From positions 1-64,000 of the forward strand of contig JAMFSA010000091.1 in the NCBI GenBank assembly GCA_026225055.1: DNA of 64,000 nucleotides, in the 5' to 3' direction. Positions within the stretch are counted from its first letter, which is position 1, and the number at the start of each line of letters is the position of its first letter. The DNA is from Mucilaginibacter xinganensis. GTDB lineage: Bacteria > Bacteroidota > Bacteroidia > Sphingobacteriales > Sphingobacteriaceae. The position numbers were made by a program, and so were the translations under genes. Below the pieces are notes generated by a model. It did no database searches. It worked only from the letters and a program-made list of their open reading frames with translations, and had not been told where the DNA came from. Shown piece by piece: positions 55,076 to 63,075 of the stretch.

Positions 55076-56845
55076 ATGGAAGTGTGGTGGAACGAACTTA
55101 AGGATATTATCACCCATATCGACTGGGATGCGTTTCATTTTCTCCGGCCGAAGGCTTTATATCTGTTCGCGCCACTGCTGCTTATTATTTTGCTGCTGCT
55201 TATTGGCAACAAGGAGCATAAAAAATGGAAGACTTTAATAGCTAAACCCCTGCGCCCATATATGTTTAACAGGGGCAGTCATTGGGCCATTGTGATACCC
55301 ATGCTGTTGTTTATAATTGGCATGAGCGCCATGATCATCGGTTTGGCAGGACCGGCATGGAAGAAAAAAGTGATCCCCGGGCAGAAGATCCAGGCTGTTG
55401 TTTTGGTAGCACTCGACCTTTCACGATCCATGATGGCTAAGGATGTACAGCCCAACCGTATTGAAAGGGCCAAGTTTAAGATAGGTGATTTTTTAGATGC
55501 CAATCCACGTGTACGCGCCGGGCTATTGGCCTATGCCGGAACCGCGCACCCCGTACTGCCATTTACGGGCGATTATAAGATCATTAAATTTCACATGCAG
55601 AGCCTCTCCAATCGTATTATGCCGGTGCAGGGTACCAATACCCCGGTTTTGTTGGAGCAGATTGATACCATGATGAAACACGTAACCGCGCCAAGTACCG
55701 TATTACTGGTTACGGATGCCATTGATAACGACCAGGCAGCGCAATTAAGTAACTGGATAAATAAGTACATCCATCACCTGGAGATTCTACTGGTATCCAC
55801 ACCAAACGGAGCAGCCATTCCGGGTTATCCAAAAGTGATATCAAAACAGGACCCGGCAGTTATTCAAAACCTCGCGCAGGATACTGCCAAAATCCACATC
55901 AACTATTTAACGCTTGATAATTCTGATGTTAAAGCCATCGCGGGCCGCATCAGCAAAAAACTCTATTTTCAATCTGTAAAAAACAAGGACAGCAAAGAAT
56001 GGGACGATATGGGTTGGCTACTCATCCCGCCTTCCCTACTCATTGCGGCATTCTGGTTCAGGCGGGGCTGGGCCATACAGTGGTGTGTGTTGCTGTTTAT
56101 GCTGTTCGGCCTGTCATCATGCGGACTCAAATCAAAACATCCCGACTGGTGGTATAGCAAAGATTACCAGGGGCAATTATTATCCAACAATAAACAGTAT
56201 GATGACGCTGCCGACCGCTTTGAGGATGACAAATACAAAGCGATAGCCTATTATAAAGCCGGGAACTACTCCGCGGCAGCGGATCTCTTCTCGTTGGATT
56301 CAACCGCTTCAGGTAATTATAACCGCGGACTGGCGCTAACCAAACTCGGCAGGTTTGATGAGGCCGAAGATGCTTTCGGTAAGGCCATATCATTGGACAC
56401 AAGTTTAAAAATCAAGATCGATAAAAGCCTTGCCGCCACACGGTCGATCAAGCACCGTGCGGATTCTATTGCCCGCTATGGCGTAAAATCTATCGATAGT
56501 AAAACCCATGATAAACTTATCGCCACAAAAAAGAACCATAAAAATGATCCATTAAAGGAACATAAGCCGGTATCAGACGATGAACAACTAAGCTCGGATA
56601 CAAGGGTAAAAAATTTGCCAACTTTCGGTAACCGCACCAGTGATGAGGTGGCGACAAAGATACGTACGGCTAAAGAATCCCAATCGCCACAAAAAGGAGG
56701 TCCGGGTGATAAAAGCGGACAACTGGCCAGCAATATTTTATTGAGAAGGGCTGCGGCTGACCCGGCAGAGTTTTTACATAAGCGCTTCCTGTTGCAGGAA
56801 CGGCTTTATTATAAGCATATTAAAAAAAGCGCGACGCCATGGTAA
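55076..56845 (+). CDS. BatB/BatC fusion: VWA plus TPR protein
   Basis: A 589-residue membrane protein joining BatB and BatC roles. Two helices (about 23-42 and 64-90) come first. A VWA domain (about 105-300) has VALDLSRSMMA and LLVTDAIDN. Two more helices follow near 318-345. TPR-like repeats (about 355-450: QYDDAADRF, YYKAGNYSAAADLF, LTKLGRFDEAEDAFGKAISLD) and a basic, Gln-rich tail end the protein. It overlaps batD by 7 nt. Confidence 0.92.
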   Translation: MEVWWNELKDIITHIDWDAFHFLRPKALYLFAPLLLIILLLLIGNKEHKKWKTLIAKPLRPYMFNRGSHWAIVIPMLLFIIGMSAMIIGLAGPAWKKKVIPGQKIQAVVLVALDLSRSMMAKDVQPNRIERAKFKIGDFLDANPRVRAGLLAYAGTAHPVLPFTGDYKIIKFHMQSLSNRIMPVQGTNTPVLLEQIDTMMKHVTAPSTVLLVTDAIDNDQAAQLSNWINKYIHHLEILLVSTPNGAAIPGYPKVISKQDPAVIQNLAQDTAKIHINYLTLDNSDVKAIAGRISKKLYFQSVKNKDSKEWDDMGWLLIPPSLLIAAFWFRRGWAIQWCVLLFMLFGLSSCGLKSKHPDWWYSKDYQGQLLSNNKQYDDAADRFEDDKYKAIAYYKAGNYSAAADLFSLDSTASGNYNRGLALTKLGRFDEAEDAFGKAISLDTSLKIKIDKSLAATRSIKHRADSIARYGVKSIDSKTHDKLIATKKNHKNDPLKEHKPVSDDEQLSSDTRVKNLPTFGNRTSDEVATKIRTAKESQSPQKGGPGDKSGQLASNILLRRAAADPAEFLHKRFLLQERLYYKHIKKSATPW

Positions 56846-58194
56846 AAAGGTATATCATATTGATCCTCCTCGCCTGTTCTGTGCTTTACACCAAAGCGCA
56901 GGTAAGCTGCTTTGCGCAAACACAAATTGATCGTAGCAGCGTGTATGCACAGCAGCCATTCAGGGTAACCATTACCGTATTAACCGCTACCTGGTACACT
57001 GCCCCGCTCGATTTTGATAATATCCAGATCCCCAATGCCTTTATTATGCCGTTTTTCAGGACCGTTCCCGGCATGTTCCCTTATAAAGGCAAGCAATATG
57101 CGGGCTTGCAGTTCTATTATATCGTATTCCCTTACAAAGAGGGGCGTTATACGCTGCCATCCATAAATATTGTTGCCGAAACGCCAGCAGTTGGTGATTA
57201 CAAACCTCAAAAGGTTACCATAAAAACACAGGCTATATCATACATTGTAAAGCCTATTCCCAAAAACTTTAGCGGCGATAATTGGTTCGTGGCGAAGGAT
57301 GTTTCTATAAGCGAGGCATGGGACAAGCCCTTAAAACGGTTAAAGGTTGGTGATGTGATCAACCGCACTATCACCATTGATGCCAAAGGAACACTACCCC
57401 AATTTATCCCCGACCTGAAAACCGACAGCCTGCCCTGGTGCGGCGTTTACCCTAAACAAGCCAACCTTGCAGATACCCGTGATGAGTACGATGCCAACGG
57501 CGAAAGAACCCAAACCATCACTTATCTTTTAGAAAAAGAGGGCGATTTTACTATCCCACAAACAACTATACAATGGTTCAACCCGAACAGCGGGCATATT
57601 TATAAAAGGAGCACACCGCTTGCAAAAATCCATATCGCGCCCAACCCTAATCTGGGGATTTTGAAAACTTTGCAGGATAGTTTAAGGGCTAAGGAACCTA
57701 TTAAGGCAACCATCAATGTTAAAAAAGGGCCGCGCCTTATTTATGGTATCGCGTGGTATTATTTCACGCTGTATAGTTTGGCGGCGCTTTGCATACTCTA
57801 CTTTATTATTGATGTTTTGGTGCGAATTATTAAGAAGATACGTGCGCATTACCAAGCCTATTTATTGAGCGAAAGGTATTGGTTCGGCAAGTTCAGCCGG
57901 TCATCCTTAAAACATCCGCAGCTATTAAATAACCTGTATGCCTGGTGGGACCGTTTCCCTGTTTTAAACAAGCGTTCATCAATACAAAAAGAAGCCAGGG
58001 AAAACCAATTGGATAATATCGATCAGGATATGACGGCCTACTATAAGCATCAGTATGCCGATGATAATTCAGGTGCTGATATCGGGGAAGATCTTAAAAA
58101 AGACATTAAAAAATACAGGAACAAGATATTGCATTCCGACCATTCGGCAGTAAATAAAAGCATTGGCATTAACCAAACCGAATGGGAGAAATAG
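56839..58194 (+). CDS. batD: BatD-like oxygen-tolerance membrane protein
   Basis: A 451-residue protein with a signal peptide (cut near KAQ, residue 21), Ig-like beta domains outside the cytoplasm (about 22-285, with QIDRSSVYAQQPFRVTITVL and KEGDFTIPQTTIQW) and one C-terminal helix (about 310-332), then a cytoplasmic tail. It is the last member of the MoxR/Bat operon. Confidence 0.9.
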   Translation: MVKRYIILILLACSVLYTKAQVSCFAQTQIDRSSVYAQQPFRVTITVLTATWYTAPLDFDNIQIPNAFIMPFFRTVPGMFPYKGKQYAGLQFYYIVFPYKEGRYTLPSINIVAETPAVGDYKPQKVTIKTQAISYIVKPIPKNFSGDNWFVAKDVSISEAWDKPLKRLKVGDVINRTITIDAKGTLPQFIPDLKTDSLPWCGVYPKQANLADTRDEYDANGERTQTITYLLEKEGDFTIPQTTIQWFNPNSGHIYKRSTPLAKIHIAPNPNLGILKTLQDSLRAKEPIKATINVKKGPRLIYGIAWYYFTLYSLAALCILYFIIDVLVRIIKKIRAHYQAYLLSERYWFGKFSRSSLKHPQLLNNLYAWWDRFPVLNKRSSIQKEARENQLDNIDQDMTAYYKHQYADDNSGADIGEDLKKDIKKYRNKILHSDHSAVNKSIGINQTEWEK

Positions 58195-58237
58195 TTAATC
58201 ATAAAATTTAATACGTATACACTTAAACTATGAGCAT

Positions 58238-59266
58238 ATGAAAAATCCTAATCAAATCAAGCAGTTATTTATTGCGGCGTGTGTGCTGCTTATTAGCTTT
58301 ACAATGCTGTCTCTTCGCAATAAAACAACAGAAAGAAAACTAACCGTTGCAGCATCAAGTGCTGATCCTCTCCCATCATGGAATGACGGCGCACTGAAAA
58401 AAGCGATAATTGATTATGTAAGTAAAGTTACTACATCGGGCAGCTCTACATTTATCCCGGTTGAGGATCGCATTGCTACTTTTGATAACGATGGCACCTT
58501 ATGGTCTGAAATGCCCACCATCGAACTGGAATACGCCAAGCTGGCATTTAAAAAAATGATTCATAAAAATCCTGAACTTGCCAAACAGCAGCCTTACAAA
58601 GCGATTATTGAAAAGGATAAAAAGTACCTGGCTACTGTTGATGAATCAGTATTGGTAGGCGTTATTTTAAAATCCTTATCAGGCACAACCGAGGATGAGT
58701 TCGACCGCTCGGTAAAAGCATATTTTGATACGGCCCATTACGTTATCCAGCATAAAATATACCCCATACAGGATGCTACGTATAAACCGCAAATAGAACT
58801 TTTACGGTATTTAAGGGCCAACGGCTTCAAAACTTTCATCTGCTCAGGCGGCACCATTGAGTTTGTAAGGGCCATATCTGTTAAATATTATGGTATCCCC
58901 AGCGAGCAGGTGATCGGCTCAAAATTGCAATATACGTTTGATGAAACTTCGCACAAAATAGTAAGGTTGGGGAAAATTGCTTCTATATGCGATAAGGCCG
59001 GTAAACCCGTTAATATACAGTGGCATATTGGTAAAACACCTGTTTTTGCAAGCGGTAATGTAAAAAGCGGTGGCGATATACAGATGCTTAAATTTTCGCA
59101 AACCAGCAAATACCCAAACTTTCAACTAATGGTGAACCATGATGATGGCGTGCGCGAAGTAGCTTATAAAGAAAAGGATAATGCCTCTTTAAATGCATCC
59201 ACAGCCAATAAATGGCATGTGGTGAGCATGAAAAATGACTGGAAAACCATTTTTGCAATACCTTAA
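58238..59266 (+). CDS. Exported HAD-superfamily phosphatase-like protein
   Basis: A 342-residue protein with an N-terminal hydrophobic segment (about 9-24) and a HAD core: ATFDNDGTLWSE (nucleophile Asp in DxDGT, about residue 77), FICSGGTIEFVR (motif II), and late Lys/Asp motifs (GDIQMLKFSQT). The family includes secreted phosphoserine-phosphatase-like enzymes. It lies 43 nt after batD and before the formylglycine-generating enzyme. It may dephosphorylate a substrate or product of the sulfatase system; this is inference. Confidence 0.85.
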   Translation: MKNPNQIKQLFIAACVLLISFTMLSLRNKTTERKLTVAASSADPLPSWNDGALKKAIIDYVSKVTTSGSSTFIPVEDRIATFDNDGTLWSEMPTIELEYAKLAFKKMIHKNPELAKQQPYKAIIEKDKKYLATVDESVLVGVILKSLSGTTEDEFDRSVKAYFDTAHYVIQHKIYPIQDATYKPQIELLRYLRANGFKTFICSGGTIEFVRAISVKYYGIPSEQVIGSKLQYTFDETSHKIVRLGKIASICDKAGKPVNIQWHIGKTPVFASGNVKSGGDIQMLKFSQTSKYPNFQLMVNHDDGVREVAYKEKDNASLNASTANKWHVVSMKNDWKTIFAIP

Positions 59267-59310
59267 TCAAAATTATATCTATAACTTTATCGGGTTACGT
59301 TTATTTGGAA

Positions 59311-60573
59311 ATGAAAATGATTAGTTTGAATACAAAATACAGGCTCGGAATTATGTCGGTGATCGCTTTACTGGTTGCACAATCATGTAAGGATCACAAG
59401 CAGCAAACCGAAACTAAAAAGGTACCTCAAACGGTTATTATAAAAAAGAAATACCTGACGGATCAAAGTTTGTTCCCGAGAAATGCGGCGGCTTTTTGTC
59501 GGCCTACGGGGATAAAACGCTCGGATAGCGCCCTGTTTATGAATGGCGGCGGTAAGGATTTCAGGGAAACTATCTCCAACCCGGCACCAAAAACAGTCGC
59601 TATTCCGGCAGGCATGCGTTATATACCCGGCGGTGAGTTCAGCATGGGCGGTGTTGACCCAGTTGGGATGGATGGCGGCGGCCACGAGCAAATGAATGAT
59701 GCAAGGCCGGTTCACCGTGTAAAGCTTAATCCTTATTATATGGATGCTACCGTGGTTACCAACAAGCAATTTGCCGCGTTTGTTAAAGCAACTGGTTATG
59801 TAACCGTAGCTGAGCAAAAACCAACACGCGCGGAATTTCCTAACGCGCCCGAAGAAAACCTGGTGGCAGGCTCCCTGGTATTTACCGCGCCGAAAGAAAA
59901 GGTGCCTTTAAATGATTACCTGCAATGGTGGGCCTATGTAAAGGGTGCCGATTGGCGTCATCCGCAAGGGCCAAACAGCAATATTATTGGTAAAGACAAT
60001 TACCCCGTTATACAGGTTTGCTGGGATGATGCCGCCGCCTATGCCAAATGGGCCGGCAAACGTTTACCCACCGAGGCCGAATGGGAGTTTGCTGCCAGAG
60101 GTGGTTTATCCGGTAAACTATATGCATGGGGGAATGTGTTAAAACCCAATGGCAAATGGATGGCCAATATTTTTGAAGGATCATTCCCTAATAAGGATGC
60201 AGGTACTGATGGTTTTGTTGGTATAGCCCCAGTAAAATCATTCCCGGCTAATGGTTATGGTTTATATGATATGGCAGGTAACGTTTGGCAGTGGTGTAAT
60301 GATTGGTACCGCACCGATTATTATTATACCCTTGCTAATAACCCGGTAAGCGTAAATCCGCCGGGACCAGCCAGTCCGTATGATGCTGAAGAACCGGATG
60401 CCAAAAAGAGGGTACAACGAGGCGGCTCATTTTTATGTACCGATGAGTATTGCACACGTTACATGGTGGGCACACGCGGCAAAGGCGATTCGCGTTCCGC
60501 ATCAAACCATATTAGTTTCCGTTGTGTGATGGATGCAAAACCAATTGCCGATACCAAAGTAGCTGCTAATTGA
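59311..60573 (+). CDS. Exported formylglycine-generating enzyme (sulfatase-activating)
   Basis: Oxidises the sulfatase active-site Cys to formylglycine. The start is set at the ATG at 59311; the upstream frame begins at TTG. An N-terminal hydrophobic stretch ends in AQSCKDH, a lipoprotein-type Cys (about residue 26). The FGE-sulfatase domain (about 97-405) has IPGGEFSMGG, AKWAGKRLPTEAEWEFAARGG, YDMAGNVWQWCNDWY and RGGSFLCTDEYCTRY. The C-x4-C pair (Cys376 and Cys381 from this start) corresponds to the catalytic Cys pair of human FGE. It is intact, so an active, exported enzyme is likely. It sits in the same region as the sulfatase. Confidence 0.93.
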   Translation: MKMISLNTKYRLGIMSVIALLVAQSCKDHKQQTETKKVPQTVIIKKKYLTDQSLFPRNAAAFCRPTGIKRSDSALFMNGGGKDFRETISNPAPKTVAIPAGMRYIPGGEFSMGGVDPVGMDGGGHEQMNDARPVHRVKLNPYYMDATVVTNKQFAAFVKATGYVTVAEQKPTRAEFPNAPEENLVAGSLVFTAPKEKVPLNDYLQWWAYVKGADWRHPQGPNSNIIGKDNYPVIQVCWDDAAAYAKWAGKRLPTEAEWEFAARGGLSGKLYAWGNVLKPNGKWMANIFEGSFPNKDAGTDGFVGIAPVKSFPANGYGLYDMAGNVWQWCNDWYRTDYYYTLANNPVSVNPPGPASPYDAEEPDAKKRVQRGGSFLCTDEYCTRYMVGTRGKGDSRSASNHISFRCVMDAKPIADTKVAAN

Positions 60574-60596
60574 TCTATTAAAATAACGCATTATTA

Positions 60597-60635
60597 TAAA
60601 AAGGCATAAATACCACAAGTGTTTATGCCTTTTCT
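60597..60635 (+). terminator. Intrinsic terminator of the sulfatase-activating gene
   Basis: AAAAGGCATAAA pairs with TTTATGCCTTTT (loop TACCACAAGTG), followed by T-rich sequence. Confidence 0.85.
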
Positions 60636-60710
60636 GTATGCTGTCGGTTTTCTCTTACCTTCTCCATTAAGGCATTAAACAGCCAATTTTCTTCAAAAAC
60701 CCATCAATTG

Positions 60711-60734
60711 CGTTGCATCTTTTGAATTGCAACA
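60711..60734 (+). promoter_or_regulatory. 24-bp regulon site 5, upstream of the outer-membrane barrel gene
   Basis: CGTTGCA (60711-60717), ten bases, TGCAACA (60728-60734). This is the most palindromic copy, with GTTGCA facing TGCAAC. A gap of 41 nt leads to TTACTTTG (60776-60783), then 39 nt to the ATG. Confidence 0.8.
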
Positions 60735-60822
60735 TCTTGGGGGCTCCATTTCGCCTGTTCCTTTTGGTAATGAATTTACTTTGTATGGTATTATCATCCG
60801 CATGATCTAAAAATTCAAACAA

Positions 60823-61533
60823 ATGGGTAAGCAGGTAAAATATATTTTATTGGTGTTATTTCTTACCGCTCATTGTTTGCCGGCACATAGCCAGGCATTG
60901 CTGGCCATTTTGTTTGGCAAGAACATTAAAAATGATAATCTTTCTCTTGGTGTTCATGTCGGTATTGAAACTTCTGATCTTACCAATACGCCCGGCTCTA
61001 CGCTGTTGCCCGGGCTCGCCTTAGGCGCTTATACCAATGTAAAACTGAAAGGCAACTGGACATTAAGCAATTACTTCAACTTTAAATCATCCCGGGGAGC
61101 TACCAATATCCCGCTTGATAATCAGCTTATCGCAGATGTACCCGGCGCCACCGATGCCAAATTAAAACGAAAAATTACCGCCATGGAGATCAGCCCGCTT
61201 ATACGCTATAATGTAACACCTGAGCTAAGTTTTGCAGCAGGTCCTCAGCTCGCTCTTCGCACAGTATCAAAAGATATATACAGCATTTCCCTCCCTAATG
61301 ATGGCAAGGAGAATATCACCTACGGCACAAGGGATTACACCAACTGGATAGATGTTGATGGCGCGCTGGATGTTCAGTACGCGTTTTACAAGGGTAAGGG
61401 TGTGCGGCTTAACCTTCGTTTTTCACAGGGTTTTGTGAATGTGTATGACAGCAAAGTACCGCTTGATGCTAAAAATCAGTACTTCCAGTTGGGGGTGGGT
61501 ATTCCTATCGCCATTGGCAGCAGTAAAAAGTAA
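60823..61533 (+). CDS. Small outer-membrane beta-barrel protein
   Basis: A 236-residue exported barrel (signal cut near SQA, residue 26). Strand-rich chain with LSLGVHVGIETSDL, LLPGLALGAYTNVKLKGNW, and AMEISPLIRYNVTPELSFAAGPQLALR, ending GVGIPIAIGSSKK. The signature fits PorT-like small barrels of this phylum. It is the fifth unit carrying the 24-bp motif and starts a run of four envelope genes. Confidence 0.8.
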   Translation: MGKQVKYILLVLFLTAHCLPAHSQALLAILFGKNIKNDNLSLGVHVGIETSDLTNTPGSTLLPGLALGAYTNVKLKGNWTLSNYFNFKSSRGATNIPLDNQLIADVPGATDAKLKRKITAMEISPLIRYNVTPELSFAAGPQLALRTVSKDIYSISLPNDGKENITYGTRDYTNWIDVDGALDVQYAFYKGKGVRLNLRFSQGFVNVYDSKVPLDAKNQYFQLGVGIPIAIGSSKK

Positions 61534-61570
61534 ACAATTAAAAAATCACATATAATTAAAATTAAGCACT

Positions 61571-62053
61571 ATGAAACGTATCTTTTTAACACTCCTTTTA
61601 TCTGCATTTACTTTCGCTGTATTTGCTCAAATTCAAAACGAAGATCTGGCTATTACCCAGGCCTATTTCCAAAAAGACAAGAAAGATCTGGTTAAATCAA
61701 CCCTAACACTAAGTGCCGCTCAAAGCCAGGCTTTTTGGCCGATTTATGATCAGTACGATGCTAAAAGACTTGCTTTAAGTAATCAGCGCGTACAAATTAT
61801 TAATGATTATTTAAAAGCTTTTAAAACCCTTACGAGTGATGAAGCTATAGCCTTAACCAACCGGGTTTTTGCAAGTGATAAATCCTATCTCGATCTTAAA
61901 AAATCATACTTCAAAAAATTTGTGACTGCCATAGGCGGTAAAAATGCTGCCAAATTTTACCAGTTAGAAAATTATGTGCAGGAAATAGTGAGGCTGAAAG
62001 TTCAGGACAACATTCCATTTATAGGAGAAATACAGAAGAACGCCAAAAAATAA
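61571..62053 (+). CDS. Periplasmic helical protein, Spy/CpxP-like
   Basis: A 160-residue exported protein (signal cut near VFAQ, residue 20), almost wholly alpha-helical, with LTLSAAQSQAFWPIYDQYDAKR (split: LTLSAAQSQAF and WPIYDQYDAKR) recalling the LTxxQ helix of Spy/CpxP chaperones. Assignment is by pattern. It lies 37 nt after the barrel gene and 5 nt before the next barrel, so it may chaperone their export. Confidence 0.6.
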   Translation: MKRIFLTLLLSAFTFAVFAQIQNEDLAITQAYFQKDKKDLVKSTLTLSAAQSQAFWPIYDQYDAKRLALSNQRVQIINDYLKAFKTLTSDEAIALTNRVFASDKSYLDLKKSYFKKFVTAIGGKNAAKFYQLENYVQEIVRLKVQDNIPFIGEIQKNAKK

Positions 62054-62058
62054 ACCTT

Positions 62059-63072
62059 ATGCTAGTGAGGATATTACTATTAGGCATTTGCTTGATGATA
62101 CCCGTTTGTGTTTGGGCACAAACTGAGCAATCGTTAAGTATAAAGGAGAAATATGTTGACAGCCTAAAGCGGTCAACATATCCTTATACCTTTCCGGCAT
62201 GGGGACAAAAGATCGTAAAAAAAGGTATCGCGCTCCCTTTGCCTGCAGGTGTTATGGTTAATTACTTCGCCGGATCGCAACAGATAAATATTAGTGATCT
62301 TAAGGTGGGTTTTAATGGGGGCCAGCAAGTGCCACTTGATTTTATAAAGTTTGGCCAGGTAAAAGCAAATTTTCAATCGGTAAGTACCCGGGTCGATCTT
62401 TGGGTACTTCCCTTTGTAAACCTGTACGGCATTTTTGGCGAAACGTTTGCGACAACACATGTTAATATCACTGATCCGTTTACGTTCTCGAGCACTGCAA
62501 AATTTAAAGGGCCAACCACCGGTTTGGGGCTATCTGTTGGAGGTGCTGTACGAGGCATATTTTTCATTGCAGATTATAACGATACCTGGTCTTTTTTAGA
62601 TAAAATAGAAGGAGCAGTTTTCACCCAATCGGTAAGCCCGAGAATAGGCCATGCTATTAATTTTAAGGATCACCCAACACGTAACGTTACTTTATGGGTT
62701 GGCGCATCGGGCATTTTTGTTAACCGCACTACACAAGGTACTATTAATTTAAGTGATCTCAATCCAAGTATTTCGCAGGAAACACTTGATAACATTAAAA
62801 ACGAAACAGCGGCATGGTTTCAAACACTAACGCCTGCCCAAAAGGTGGTAACCAAGCAAATTGCCCAGGCTATATCCGACAAATTTGCCGGGCTCGATGT
62901 TAAGGATGCAACCATATCCTACTCATTAAACAAAAGGGCCACCCATCATTGGAGCATGCTGGCGGGCGGCCAATTTCAGTTAAACCCACGCTGGCAGTTC
63001 AGAACGGAGGCAGGTTTTTTAGGCGGACGACAGTCCTTATTAGGTTCAGTTAATTACAGGTTCGGATTATAA
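62059..63072 (+). CDS. Outer-membrane beta-barrel protein
   Basis: A 337-residue exported protein (signal cut near WAQ, residue 21). The middle shows paired strands (VDLWVLPFVNLYGIFGETFA, TTGLGLSVGGAVRGIFFIADYN, RNVTLWVGASGIFVNRT). It has a helical insert (about 230-270) and a C-terminal GSVNYRFGL strand, a good BAM signal. No family is named. Starts 5 nt after the helical protein gene. Confidence 0.7.
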   Translation: MLVRILLLGICLMIPVCVWAQTEQSLSIKEKYVDSLKRSTYPYTFPAWGQKIVKKGIALPLPAGVMVNYFAGSQQINISDLKVGFNGGQQVPLDFIKFGQVKANFQSVSTRVDLWVLPFVNLYGIFGETFATTHVNITDPFTFSSTAKFKGPTTGLGLSVGGAVRGIFFIADYNDTWSFLDKIEGAVFTQSVSPRIGHAINFKDHPTRNVTLWVGASGIFVNRTTQGTINLSDLNPSISQETLDNIKNETAAWFQTLTPAQKVVTKQIAQAISDKFAGLDVKDATISYSLNKRATHHWSMLAGGQFQLNPRWQFRTEAGFLGGRQSLLGSVNYRFGL

Positions 63073-63075
63073 CAT

